Positions 16,030-24,161 of a stretch of 34,675 nt of DNA are shown in pieces. The number at the start of each line of letters is the position of its first letter. Positions within the stretch are counted from its first letter, which is position 1. This stretch comes from Bdellovibrionales bacterium (GTDB taxonomy: Bacteria; Bdellovibrionota; Bdellovibrionia; Bdellovibrionales; JAMPXM01), in assembly GCA_005808505.1 (NCBI GenBank), contig SYLX01000238.1, positions 1 through 34,675 on the forward strand, written 5' to 3'. The translations under genes were made by a program, and so were the position numbers. A model generated the notes under the pieces. The model saw nothing but the letters and a program-made list of their open reading frames with translations. It searched no databases and was not told where the DNA came from.

Positions 16030-19000
16030 TTGGCAAAGAACGGTAGCAACGGTTCCGAGAAAACGCCCAAAACCGCTAACGCAAAAAAGGCGATCGAACT
16101 TTGGGGCGTTAAGCAAAACAATCTCAAAAATATCGAAGTTCAAATTCCCCTCGGGTCCTTCACCGTCGTGTGTGGACCCAGCGGTTCGGGCAAAAGCTCC
16201 CTCGCATTTGAAACTCTTTACGCCGAAGGTCAGCGACGTTACATCGAGTCGCTTTCGAACTACGCTCGCCAGTTTTTAGGAAAAGCTCCGAAGCCCGACA
16301 TCGAAGGCATTCGCAACATTCCTCCGGCCATCGCGATCGAGCAGAAGAACACCGTTAAGACGAGTCGCTCAACAGTTGGCACAACAACCGAAGTCATCGA
16401 TTACTTGCGCCTTCTTTTTGAGAAGGCAGGTACGACCTTCTGCCCGACTTATAACTTTAAAATCGAACGTGAGTCGGTGACCGATGCCTCTCGCAAAACA
16501 CTCGAGCAGTTCGGCGGACAAAGAGGTTACATCCTCGCACCCGTTTACAAGTCTTTGCGCGTGGCCCAAGGGGCGAAGCTTCACCCTCTTCTCGTGAAAG
16601 AAGGATTTCTTCGGATCTATGTTCCTTCGGGAGCCAAGTTCGAAGGCGCGAAAGCCGAAAAAGCCGCGAAAAAGAAAACGGCTGCTCGTCGCAAAGCGGT
16701 CGATCAAGAGAAGGCAGCCGGCAACGGCGTTTTGCCGTCGGTTGGCTATCCTCCTTGCCGCCCCCCCGAGGGTGGACGCGAGATCGGGAAAATCATCGAT
16801 CTCAAACCGGGTGCGGCGAGCGCAAAAGACATCCCGACGGATGACTTCTATATTGTGATCGACCGAATGGCCTTCAATGCGGAAGACGAAGGGCGCCTTG
16901 GCGATTCTCTAGGCCAAGCCTATGCGGCATCGTTGAAGTTCAATCAAGGCATCGGTGGTGGTCGCGCGAATGTCGTCACAACCGAAGGTAAAGAGCTCTG
17001 CTTCAGTGAGGAAAATTCTTGCGCGGTCTGTGGTTTCACTTTCCCGCCGGTTACGTCGCAGCTCTTTTCGTTCAACAACCCAGTAGGTGCGTGCGCAACT
17101 TGTAACGGCTTCGGGAACATCCTGACTCTCGACGAAAAGAAGATCGTTCCGAATCCTCATTTGTCGATCGCAGAGGGCGCTCTTCATCCTTTCACGATGC
17201 CGAGTGCTTCAAGTGATAAGAAGCTTCTCTTAAGCTACTGCAAAAAAACCGGAGTCAATATCAACATCCCGTGGAAAGAGATCCCGAAAGCGGATCGCGA
17301 CCGCGTTTGGAACGGTGACGACAACTTCTTCGGCGTCGTCGGACTTTTCGATTATCTCGAAACGAAGAAGTACAAGATGCACGTCCGCGTCTTTCTTTCG
17401 CGTTATAAAAGTCCGTTTACCTGTGCGACATGCAAAGGTTCACGTCTGAAGCCGGAATCTGAATACGTTCGCGTCGGTGGCTACACGATCGGTCAGCTCT
17501 CGGGTATGACAATCGGTCAACTGCACGAAGCGATGGTCAAACTGGAACTCACCGAAGCGCAGGAAGAAATGGCAGGAGAAATCCTCATGCAGATCCGCGC
17601 GCGTCTTAAGTTTTTGAACGATGTAGGCGTTGAATATCTCACAATGGATCGCCCTACTCGCACTCTCTCTGGTGGTGAGTTCCAGCGTCTGAACTTGGCA
17701 AAGCAACTTGGCATGGGTTTGTCGCAAACTCTTTATGTGCTGGACGAACCGACGGTTGGACTCCATCCGCGCGATAACGATCGTTTGATCGAAATTCTCA
17801 AGCAGCTCAATCGCCTCGGCAACACGCTCGTTGTCGTAGAGCATGATCACGATGTCATCAAAAGCAGCTCGAACATCATCGAGATGGGCCCAGGCTCGGG
17901 TCACCTCGGTGGAGAAGTGATCTACTCTGGCGATACGGATAAGTTTTACGAATCTAGTAACTCGATTACCGTGCCCTTTCTGAAAGGGGCACGCGTTGAG
18001 GTCAACACCGAGCATCGCCCGGTCGAGATCAGTTCTTATCGCTACGCGATTGAATTGAAAGGCTGCACGGGTCACAACCTCAAAAATTTGGACGTGAGAT
18101 TCCCCCTCAATCGTTTAGTCACGGTTACTGGCGTGAGTGGTTCGGGAAAATCGACTCTCGTGAGCCAGACACTTTATCCGGCCGTCGCTCAAGCGTTGAA
18201 AGTTGACCTAGTTCAGGGACAGCCGTTCGAGGAAATGACCGGCCTTGATTACATCAAGAGCGTTCTCTTCATTGACCAGAGCCCCATCGGGAAAACGGCT
18301 CGTTCGAATCCTGTCACGTACTTGAAAATCTACGATGCGATTCGCTCGATTCTTGCGGCAACGCCTGAATCGAAAGTTCGTGGCTACAACGCGGGAACTT
18401 TCAGCTTAAACGTCGACGGAGGTCGATGCCCTGTCTGCAAAGGTTTAGGCTTTGAGCTTATCGACATGATGTTCATGGATGACGTTCTTCTTACCTGCGA
18501 CGCTTGCGACGGCAAAAAATTCCGCAGCGAGATTCTCGAGATCACCTACAAAGGCAAGAACATCCACGAGATCTTGAACATGACGGTATCGGAGGCAATG
18601 GAATTCTTCGTTGCTTATCCCAATATCCGCAAGCCGCTTTCATTTTTGAAGGAAGTCGGACTCGATTACATCCGCCTGGGGCAAAGCGCTTCAACTTTAA
18701 GCGGTGGTGAAAGCCAACGGTTGAAAATCGCGCGCGAGTTCATAGCGACTCAACAAAAGGCAACGCTTTACATCCTCGACGAACCGACAACGGGTCTGCA
18801 TTTCCGCGAAGTCGAGATGTTGATGAAGGTTCTTTCAAAGCTCGTAGATGCGGGTGGAAGCGTGATCCTCATCGAGCACAACCTCGACGTGATCAGAGCT
18901 TCGGATTTCGTCATCGATATCGGTCCCGAAGCTGGAGCAAAGGGCGGTGAGATCGTCGCTCAGGGATCACCGGAAGACTTGATGAGGAATCCCCGCAGCT

Positions 19001-19089
19001 TGACAGGCCGCTACCTGAAAGCCTACACGGAACCTACGCAATCTACAGGCAAAGGGACTAAAGGCACTAAAGAGGAGCTTCGACCCTGA
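16030..19089 (+). CDS. uvrA: Excinuclease ABC subunit A with a Lys-rich insertion
   Basis: 1019 residues (usual about 940) from TTG 16030 with GGGGAG about 7 bp upstream. UvrA is the ATPase that scans DNA for bulky lesions and loads UvrB. First Walker A GPSGSGKS (49-56) leads into YAEGQRRYIESLSNYARQFLG. Zinc modules CAVC...CATC and CPVC...CDAC are present, with ABC signatures LSGGEFQR and LSGGESQR, and second Walker A GVSGSGKSTL. Residues about 206-268 are an extra Lys/Ala-rich segment inside the UvrB-binding region, ending YPPCRPPEGG and encoded partly by a run of seven C. The usual CPxC near residue 138 reads CPTY. Its stop overlaps the next gene's probable start. Confidence 0.95.
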   Translation: MAKNGSNGSEKTPKTANAKKAIELWGVKQNNLKNIEVQIPLGSFTVVCGPSGSGKSSLAFETLYAEGQRRYIESLSNYARQFLGKAPKPDIEGIRNIPPAIAIEQKNTVKTSRSTVGTTTEVIDYLRLLFEKAGTTFCPTYNFKIERESVTDASRKTLEQFGGQRGYILAPVYKSLRVAQGAKLHPLLVKEGFLRIYVPSGAKFEGAKAEKAAKKKTAARRKAVDQEKAAGNGVLPSVGYPPCRPPEGGREIGKIIDLKPGAASAKDIPTDDFYIVIDRMAFNAEDEGRLGDSLGQAYAASLKFNQGIGGGRANVVTTEGKELCFSEENSCAVCGFTFPPVTSQLFSFNNPVGACATCNGFGNILTLDEKKIVPNPHLSIAEGALHPFTMPSASSDKKLLLSYCKKTGVNINIPWKEIPKADRDRVWNGDDNFFGVVGLFDYLETKKYKMHVRVFLSRYKSPFTCATCKGSRLKPESEYVRVGGYTIGQLSGMTIGQLHEAMVKLELTEAQEEMAGEILMQIRARLKFLNDVGVEYLTMDRPTRTLSGGEFQRLNLAKQLGMGLSQTLYVLDEPTVGLHPRDNDRLIEILKQLNRLGNTLVVVEHDHDVIKSSSNIIEMGPGSGHLGGEVIYSGDTDKFYESSNSITVPFLKGARVEVNTEHRPVEISSYRYAIELKGCTGHNLKNLDVRFPLNRLVTVTGVSGSGKSTLVSQTLYPAVAQALKVDLVQGQPFEEMTGLDYIKSVLFIDQSPIGKTARSNPVTYLKIYDAIRSILAATPESKVRGYNAGTFSLNVDGGRCPVCKGLGFELIDMMFMDDVLLTCDACDGKKFRSEILEITYKGKNIHEILNMTVSEAMEFFVAYPNIRKPLSFLKEVGLDYIRLGQSASTLSGGESQRLKIAREFIATQQKATLYILDEPTTGLHFREVEMLMKVLSKLVDAGGSVILIEHNLDVIRASDFVIDIGPEAGAKGGEIVAQGSPEDLMRNPRSLTGRYLKAYTEPTQSTGKGTKGTKEELRP

Positions 19090-20903
19090 TCCAATCGTTC
19101 CGGAGGCTTTGGCCTTATCTTCGTCCTTTTAAGCGCGACTTGATCGTGATGTTCCTGTTGGGTCTCGGTGTGACCGCCGTTGGCGGTCTCGTGCCGGTTT
19201 TGGTGCAAACTCTTCTCAACGTTTACAACCAAGAAGAGTTCCTGACCCTTCAGCGCTTTGTTCCTTCGTTCATTCAAGAGCGTTTTCCCCTCACGGGAGA
19301 AAACCGTCGCACGGTTGCGACTTGGCTGCCGCTCGCGTTTCCGCTTCTTTACCTGACGTTTGGTCTCTTCCGGTACCTGCACTACACGCTGCTCAATTAC
19401 ACGGCCGAGCGAATCATCGCGTCGATCCGTATGAACCTTGTGCGCAAGATCGTGCGTTTGAATCTGACTTACTACAGCACGCTTGAGCGCGGCTCTGGTG
19501 GTCTGATCAGTCGAGTCTTCAACGATACTCAGCTTTTGCAACAAGGCCTGAACTTCTACGCCGATCTCATTCGCGAGCCGATCCAGGCTTTTGTTTATCT
19601 CGGCTACATGATCTTTCTGGATTGGAAGCTCACGCTGTTTGCGCTGCTCTTCCTCCCCTTCTTCTTGATCGTCACGAAGCAAGTTAGCCGCAGCCTTCGC
19701 AAGTACGGGAACCTCGGGCGAGAGTCGATGGAAGACCTCACGGCCACTCTCAAGGAAACTGTTGATGGCGTTCGTGTCGTTCAGTCGTTCAACCTTGAAA
19801 CGGAAATGGAAAGACGTTTCAGCACAACACTGAATCATTACCTCGATACCGCGAAGAAAATCGTTATGCGCGAACAAGCGGTCAGCCCCATCAACGAGTT
19901 TGTGATTTCTTTCCTCGTCATGGGTTTTGCGTTCTACAGCATCAACCAAGTTTTGAACTTCGGCGTCGATGGAACCGAGTTCATCGCATTCTTGATCACG
20001 GCGGGTCTGCTGCAGGCTCCGATTAAAAAGCTCCAAGATGCGGGCGTGAAGATCCAACAGTCGATCGTCGTCACCGAACGAGTGTTCTCGATTCTCGAGA
20101 GCAAAAGCCAAGTACCGGTTCCGGCGGAACCGCGACCTTTCCCCGAGAACTGGAAGACGATCGAATTCAAAGACGTGTCGTTCAATTACGGTGGCGAGAT
20201 GGTTCTCAAGAACGTCAATCTTACGGTTCGTCGTGGCGAAGTCATCGCCCTGGTTGGTGAGAGCGGCAGTGGTAAGTCGACACTCGTGAATCTCCTTGAG
20301 CGTTTCTACGATCCGACATCGGGCGAAATCTTTATCGATGGTGTTTCGCTCAGTTCAATTGATCTAAAAGCACTTCGCTCGAAGATCGCGCTCGTCACAC
20401 AGGACGTCTTCTTGTTCCGCGACACGATTGCTCGCAATATCTTGGCGGGTGATTTCGAGAAAGATCCTTCGCGCTTAGAAGAAGCCGCGAAGTCGGCCAA
20501 CGCTCATCCTTTCATCACGAGCACGACCAAGGGTTACGAGAGCCCTGTTGGCGAGCGCGGTGGTTTTCTTTCGGGCGGAGAAAAGCAACGCGTGAGCATC
20601 GCGCGCGCGATCTTCAAAGATGCGCCGGTCCTCATCCTCGATGAGGCCACCAGCGCGCTTGATTCCGTTAGTGAGATGGAAGTGCAGAAAGGTCTCAATC
20701 GCTTGATGGAAGGCCGCACGGCCTTTGTCATCGCGCATCGCTTATCGACCGTTTTCAATGCCGATCGCATCGTCGTCATGAAAAAGGGCGAGATCGTCGA
20801 ACAAGGCACTCACGAAGCTCTTTTGGAACGTAAGGGTGAGTACTACAACTTCTTCCAACTCCAGATGAATCACGCCGAGCGCACGCGCGCGACTTCAGTT
20901 TAA
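19086..20903 (+). CDS. ABC exporter, MsbA-like (probable CUG start)
   Basis: 605 residues if started at CTG 19086. The frame is closed upstream by TAA at 19068, and the only other early starts (TTG 19140 and later) lack a ribosome site and would remove LIQSFRRLWPYLRPFKRD, the expected amphipathic elbow before TM1. AGGAG at 19073-19077 sits 8 nt before the CTG, which overlaps the uvrA TGA as CTGA. The transmembrane domain spans about residues 20-310. The nucleotide-binding domain has Walker A GESGSGKST, Q-loop VTQDVFLF, signature LSGGEKQR, Walker B VLILDEATSAL and switch IAHRLST. A homodimeric exporter of lipid A or another lipid is the likely role; multidrug export is an alternative. Confidence 0.92.
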   Translation: MIQSFRRLWPYLRPFKRDLIVMFLLGLGVTAVGGLVPVLVQTLLNVYNQEEFLTLQRFVPSFIQERFPLTGENRRTVATWLPLAFPLLYLTFGLFRYLHYTLLNYTAERIIASIRMNLVRKIVRLNLTYYSTLERGSGGLISRVFNDTQLLQQGLNFYADLIREPIQAFVYLGYMIFLDWKLTLFALLFLPFFLIVTKQVSRSLRKYGNLGRESMEDLTATLKETVDGVRVVQSFNLETEMERRFSTTLNHYLDTAKKIVMREQAVSPINEFVISFLVMGFAFYSINQVLNFGVDGTEFIAFLITAGLLQAPIKKLQDAGVKIQQSIVVTERVFSILESKSQVPVPAEPRPFPENWKTIEFKDVSFNYGGEMVLKNVNLTVRRGEVIALVGESGSGKSTLVNLLERFYDPTSGEIFIDGVSLSSIDLKALRSKIALVTQDVFLFRDTIARNILAGDFEKDPSRLEEAAKSANAHPFITSTTKGYESPVGERGGFLSGGEKQRVSIARAIFKDAPVLILDEATSALDSVSEMEVQKGLNRLMEGRTAFVIAHRLSTVFNADRIVVMKKGEIVEQGTHEALLERKGEYYNFFQLQMNHAERTRATSV

Positions 20904-20904
20904 T

Positions 20905-23820
20905 TTAATTCGGTACCGGCATCGGCGTTTCGTTAGGCTCAGGCGTTGCCACGGGCGACGGCTTTGGCTCAGCCGTGGGATCTGGTGTTGCGGTCGGAGT
21001 CGGTGACGGCGCGGCCGTGAGAGCTGGCTCCGGTGACGGAGTCGCTGAAGGCATAGGTGCCGGTGTAGGTGTGGGCGCAGGTGTTGGCGTTGGTGCCGTT
21101 TCGACGGCTTCCTCCTCAACTGGCTGAAGAAGAGCAGGCACCGTCAGGTCCGAAGAGAGTGGCAGAGGCTCGGTCGTTGCGCCTGGATCTGGAAGTTTCT
21201 TCTTAGGCCGTTTGCGAATCTCCTCGGTTTCCACCAGGAAGTCTCGCACTCGATCAACAATCCCTGCCGCATGGATCTCAAGCGGCGACGATAAGTTCTC
21301 ACCCCATAGTTTTAAACTCTTGAGTTGCGCAACATCGAGCTGAAGCACGTAATTGCCGGCACGAATCTCGTCGAGCATGTAGAATCCATCGAGATCGGAC
21401 TGAGTGACCTTTACGACCGCGCCACGTTCGTCGCGAAGGAGAATTCGCAAGCCGCGCTTGGCACGATCACCTAGCGCTGTCTTCACGCGAACGAAGCCCG
21501 CAACTTCACTGAAGGCGACCACCGGGAAATCAAGCGGCGCTGTCTTGCCAGGCCGCGGATAGAACCGGACGCCCTTCTGCAAGGAGCGATGCTGAGGACT
21601 AGGTAAGCTTGAAGACACTAATGAGATGTCCGCAGGCTCATGTGGCGAAAGGCCCTTGATGAAAGCAATCCCACTTGCGTCGGTCTTTGCGCCCGAAATC
21701 TGCTGGTTAACCGCGATTTCGACGCCCTCAAGCGGCTTTTCTTCCTTATCCATTTTGCCGTTTTGATTCTGGTCCATGTAAACAAAAACGCTTGCGCCTC
21801 CTTGAAGCGCTTGCGGTTTACTTTGACCAGACCACTGCCCTGTTCGAGGCTCTCGTCCAAAGCTGTAAGACAAGAGTGCGCCGACTGCAAAATTTCCTTT
21901 ATTCTCAACGCTCGCGTTCGCGCTGAGGGTTGCGTACTTGAACTCTCGGTTGAGGCTGCCGAAGAAGCGACGCAAGTTCTGACGAAAGGTTTCCACCCAG
22001 CCTACGCCCACCGTCATATTGTCCGAGAGTCGCGTTTGCGCTTCAAGCGCCGCGGTATTCAGGTGAATTTTGTCGTATCCGAACGTTGCGCGCGTCTCGA
22101 AGTTCAAAAGCGTGGTCTGAGAGGCAAGTTCGCCATTTAGCACCTCTCCGCCTTGGTCATAGTTGATGGTATTGAACCACGCGAGTGGACCTGTTCGCGT
22201 ACTCGTACGCTGCGTGAGCACGTCGTTCTTCTCGCCGTCGGTGTAGAACGTCCGCGAACCTTCGAACGTGAGTCGCATCGTTAGATACGCAAACAAATCG
22301 AAAGCCAAATTCGCGCGAACGACGTCTTGCGGGATGTGGCCACGCTCAACCTTAAAGACTTCGCTCAAGAAGTTCGAGAGATGCGTGTGGCTCCCGCCGA
22401 TGGCAAATCTCCGGAGCGGAGCTTGGATCGCATTTTCCCATGCAAAGCCTCCACCTTCATTGACCGCTGCCGTTGAGGAGACGAGGGCATTACTGAAGAA
22501 CGTTCGGGCTCCTAGTAGGCCGTAAATAACGGACGGCTGCGTTTGGTCGAGCGCAAAACGCGCCGTCGCGGAATAAAGGGAGAAGTTGCGCGCAAGGCCC
22601 TGATCGTATTGCATCAGCCAACGGGCGTTGGCACCGATGTCGTCCGCAAGTGCGAATCGATAGCTGTTCGCTCCAGGTTGCAAGAACGCATTGTCGATCG
22701 AGTACGTTTCGAAAGCCTCACGACGTTGACCTTGAGGACCGTAGAATGCCAGACGGAAGCGGTTCTCTCCGTAGGTGAGCGGGATGCTTTTGAACTCGTA
22801 AAGACCGCCAACCGAGATGCGGCGATCGAGCAAGATGTCGTTCTGATAAAGCTCGACTTCCCACCCTGCGGGTAAGTCTCCGATGAAGTCGCGCACACCA
22901 AACTGTGGAGTTGCTCCGAGCGGATAGCTCGAAACCATAGCTCCTCGAAAAACACCGCCACCACCGATCAGTGGGAGTGAAGGAAGCGTCACATCGAAGA
23001 GCGCGAATTCTTTTGCGTCGAAGGTTCCGAACAATCCACCTTCTACATCTCGCTTGATCAGTGTGAAACGTTGGCGATCAACTTTATCTCCGTGCCCCGT
23101 GACGAAGGCGCTTGCCTCCATGCCGAGCAGCTCGCCGGTTACGACGGTATCGTGGCGAAACTCATTCAGTTGCGAAGTGTCCGTACTTTCTTTGAACCAA
23201 CCGACTTGTTGATCGAAAGAAATTCCATCGACGACTTTGACGGGAACGCTGACTTTCGGGAAGCCCGGATCACTTCCGCCCACGCGGCCTCGGCCGAGTC
23301 TCGTGAAGCCTGGCGGTTGAAGCGTCAGCCCGTTCCCCGATACGATCATCTCCGATCGAAACGAGTTGAGCTCTACTTCAATCGGCAGAATTTTCTCGAT
23401 GAGCGATTCGGTTAGATAAATCTCATCGCCCTGCAGGACGGCTTCTCGACAGTCGAAGTCGAACTTCTTTTCCCCGACTTCCGCTTTACACTCTTGAATG
23501 AGGAGCGAAACCTTTTGGTTTTCGCTTTGCCAATAGCCTTCCGCGCTCGCGCTTGAGGGAACGACGTCCACGTTGAATCCTAAACCGCGCGAGACCTCGC
23601 CGAGAGGCAAATACCAAAGCTGCTGCGAGGAGTAGACGGGAAGATCCTGAACGACCACGATGCCGTCGTTCAACTGCATCGACATGAGGCGTAGGCTAGA
23701 ACCGGTCAGTGTCGTCGCTGGAGTTTGCGCTAAGGATACGGATACAAATGTGACGGCGCTCGCGGCGGCCGAAACGATTTTGTGAATCAAAGAAGAAGAG
23801 GTCGATCGCGCGCGAATCAC
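20905..23820 (-). CDS. Usher-like outer-membrane beta-barrel protein with Pro/Thr-rich C-terminus
   Basis: 971 residues from GTG 23820, whose surroundings form a short inverted repeat (AATCAC/GTGATT). A signal peptide ends near SVSLAQ. The N-terminal part (about 45-190) resembles a stalk or periplasmic usher domain. Then DLPAGWEVELYQNDILLDRRISVGGLYEFKSIPLTYGENRFRL is the fimbrial-usher/TcfC style segment, followed by many alternating beta strands. A prealbumin-like domain with DQNQNGKMDKEEKPLEGV (EF-hand-like DxNxNGxxD) and a second carboxypeptidase-regulatory-like domain (DLDGFYMLDEIRAGNYVLQLD) follow. The last ~65 residues are Pro/Thr/Ala repeats. No chaperone or pilin gene is nearby. The gene converges on the ABC exporter with 1 bp between stops. 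Confidence 0.8.
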   Translation of the reverse strand: MIRARSTSSSLIHKIVSAAASAVTFVSVSLAQTPATTLTGSSLRLMSMQLNDGIVVVQDLPVYSSQQLWYLPLGEVSRGLGFNVDVVPSSASAEGYWQSENQKVSLLIQECKAEVGEKKFDFDCREAVLQGDEIYLTESLIEKILPIEVELNSFRSEMIVSGNGLTLQPPGFTRLGRGRVGGSDPGFPKVSVPVKVVDGISFDQQVGWFKESTDTSQLNEFRHDTVVTGELLGMEASAFVTGHGDKVDRQRFTLIKRDVEGGLFGTFDAKEFALFDVTLPSLPLIGGGGVFRGAMVSSYPLGATPQFGVRDFIGDLPAGWEVELYQNDILLDRRISVGGLYEFKSIPLTYGENRFRLAFYGPQGQRREAFETYSIDNAFLQPGANSYRFALADDIGANARWLMQYDQGLARNFSLYSATARFALDQTQPSVIYGLLGARTFFSNALVSSTAAVNEGGGFAWENAIQAPLRRFAIGGSHTHLSNFLSEVFKVERGHIPQDVVRANLAFDLFAYLTMRLTFEGSRTFYTDGEKNDVLTQRTSTRTGPLAWFNTINYDQGGEVLNGELASQTTLLNFETRATFGYDKIHLNTAALEAQTRLSDNMTVGVGWVETFRQNLRRFFGSLNREFKYATLSANASVENKGNFAVGALLSYSFGREPRTGQWSGQSKPQALQGGASVFVYMDQNQNGKMDKEEKPLEGVEIAVNQQISGAKTDASGIAFIKGLSPHEPADISLVSSSLPSPQHRSLQKGVRFYPRPGKTAPLDFPVVAFSEVAGFVRVKTALGDRAKRGLRILLRDERGAVVKVTQSDLDGFYMLDEIRAGNYVLQLDVAQLKSLKLWGENLSSPLEIHAAGIVDRVRDFLVETEEIRKRPKKKLPDPGATTEPLPLSSDLTVPALLQPVEEEAVETAPTPTPAPTPTPAPMPSATPSPEPALTAAPSPTPTATPDPTAEPKPSPVATPEPNETPMPVPN

Positions 23821-24161
23821 CTAGTGATTATGCCACGTGATGCTCGTCCACTGACCTGACCCGAAGTCCTGTGTCGAATCATTGTGCGTCGTTTTTTCGA
23901 TCAGCGTTTCGTCTCAACTCGGGATTTTCCCAAAACGATACGCCCGAAAAAGCGCAACGATCTTAGGTGCTTGGTCGAAATTTCGCCCAAACACCTGACA
24001 CGACCCTCAAGCTTGTCCAAAGGATTGACGATAGGGATTTGTACACTGTCAGAAACTTTCCAACCGCTTCTTCGGCCAAAGAGGCAGCAAAAGATTTCTG
24101 ATGGAAGATTTTAGATCAAAAAACTTTCGCTATCGACGGAACAGCCCTTGGGGGGATCGCG
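23821..24161. other. Divergent control region between the usher-like and activator genes
   Basis: 341 bp without a gene, from which both flanking genes are transcribed outward. I could not assign a convincing -35/-10 pair or a -24/-12 element. It contains the 32-bp dyad described separately, and AATCAC/GTGATT across the start codon of the usher-like gene. Confidence 0.5.
23965..23996. promoter_or_regulatory. 32-bp imperfect palindrome, probable operator
   Basis: AGGTG/CACCT, TTGG/CCAA and a central palindrome CGAAATTTCG are nested with only two mismatched positions per arm, giving a 32-bp dyad centred at 23980/23981. It lies between two divergent genes, one encoding a sigma-54 activator, and is a good candidate for a dimeric regulator site. 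Confidence 0.6.

Noticed and set aside
22543-22875. Plus-strand frames inside the usher-like gene
   Set aside because: They are arginine-rich shadow frames with no ribosome site or domain.
24026-24046. TTGACG...TACACT promoter before the PocR-like activator
   Set aside because: The spacer is only about 10-12 bp, too short for a functional sigma-70 promoter.
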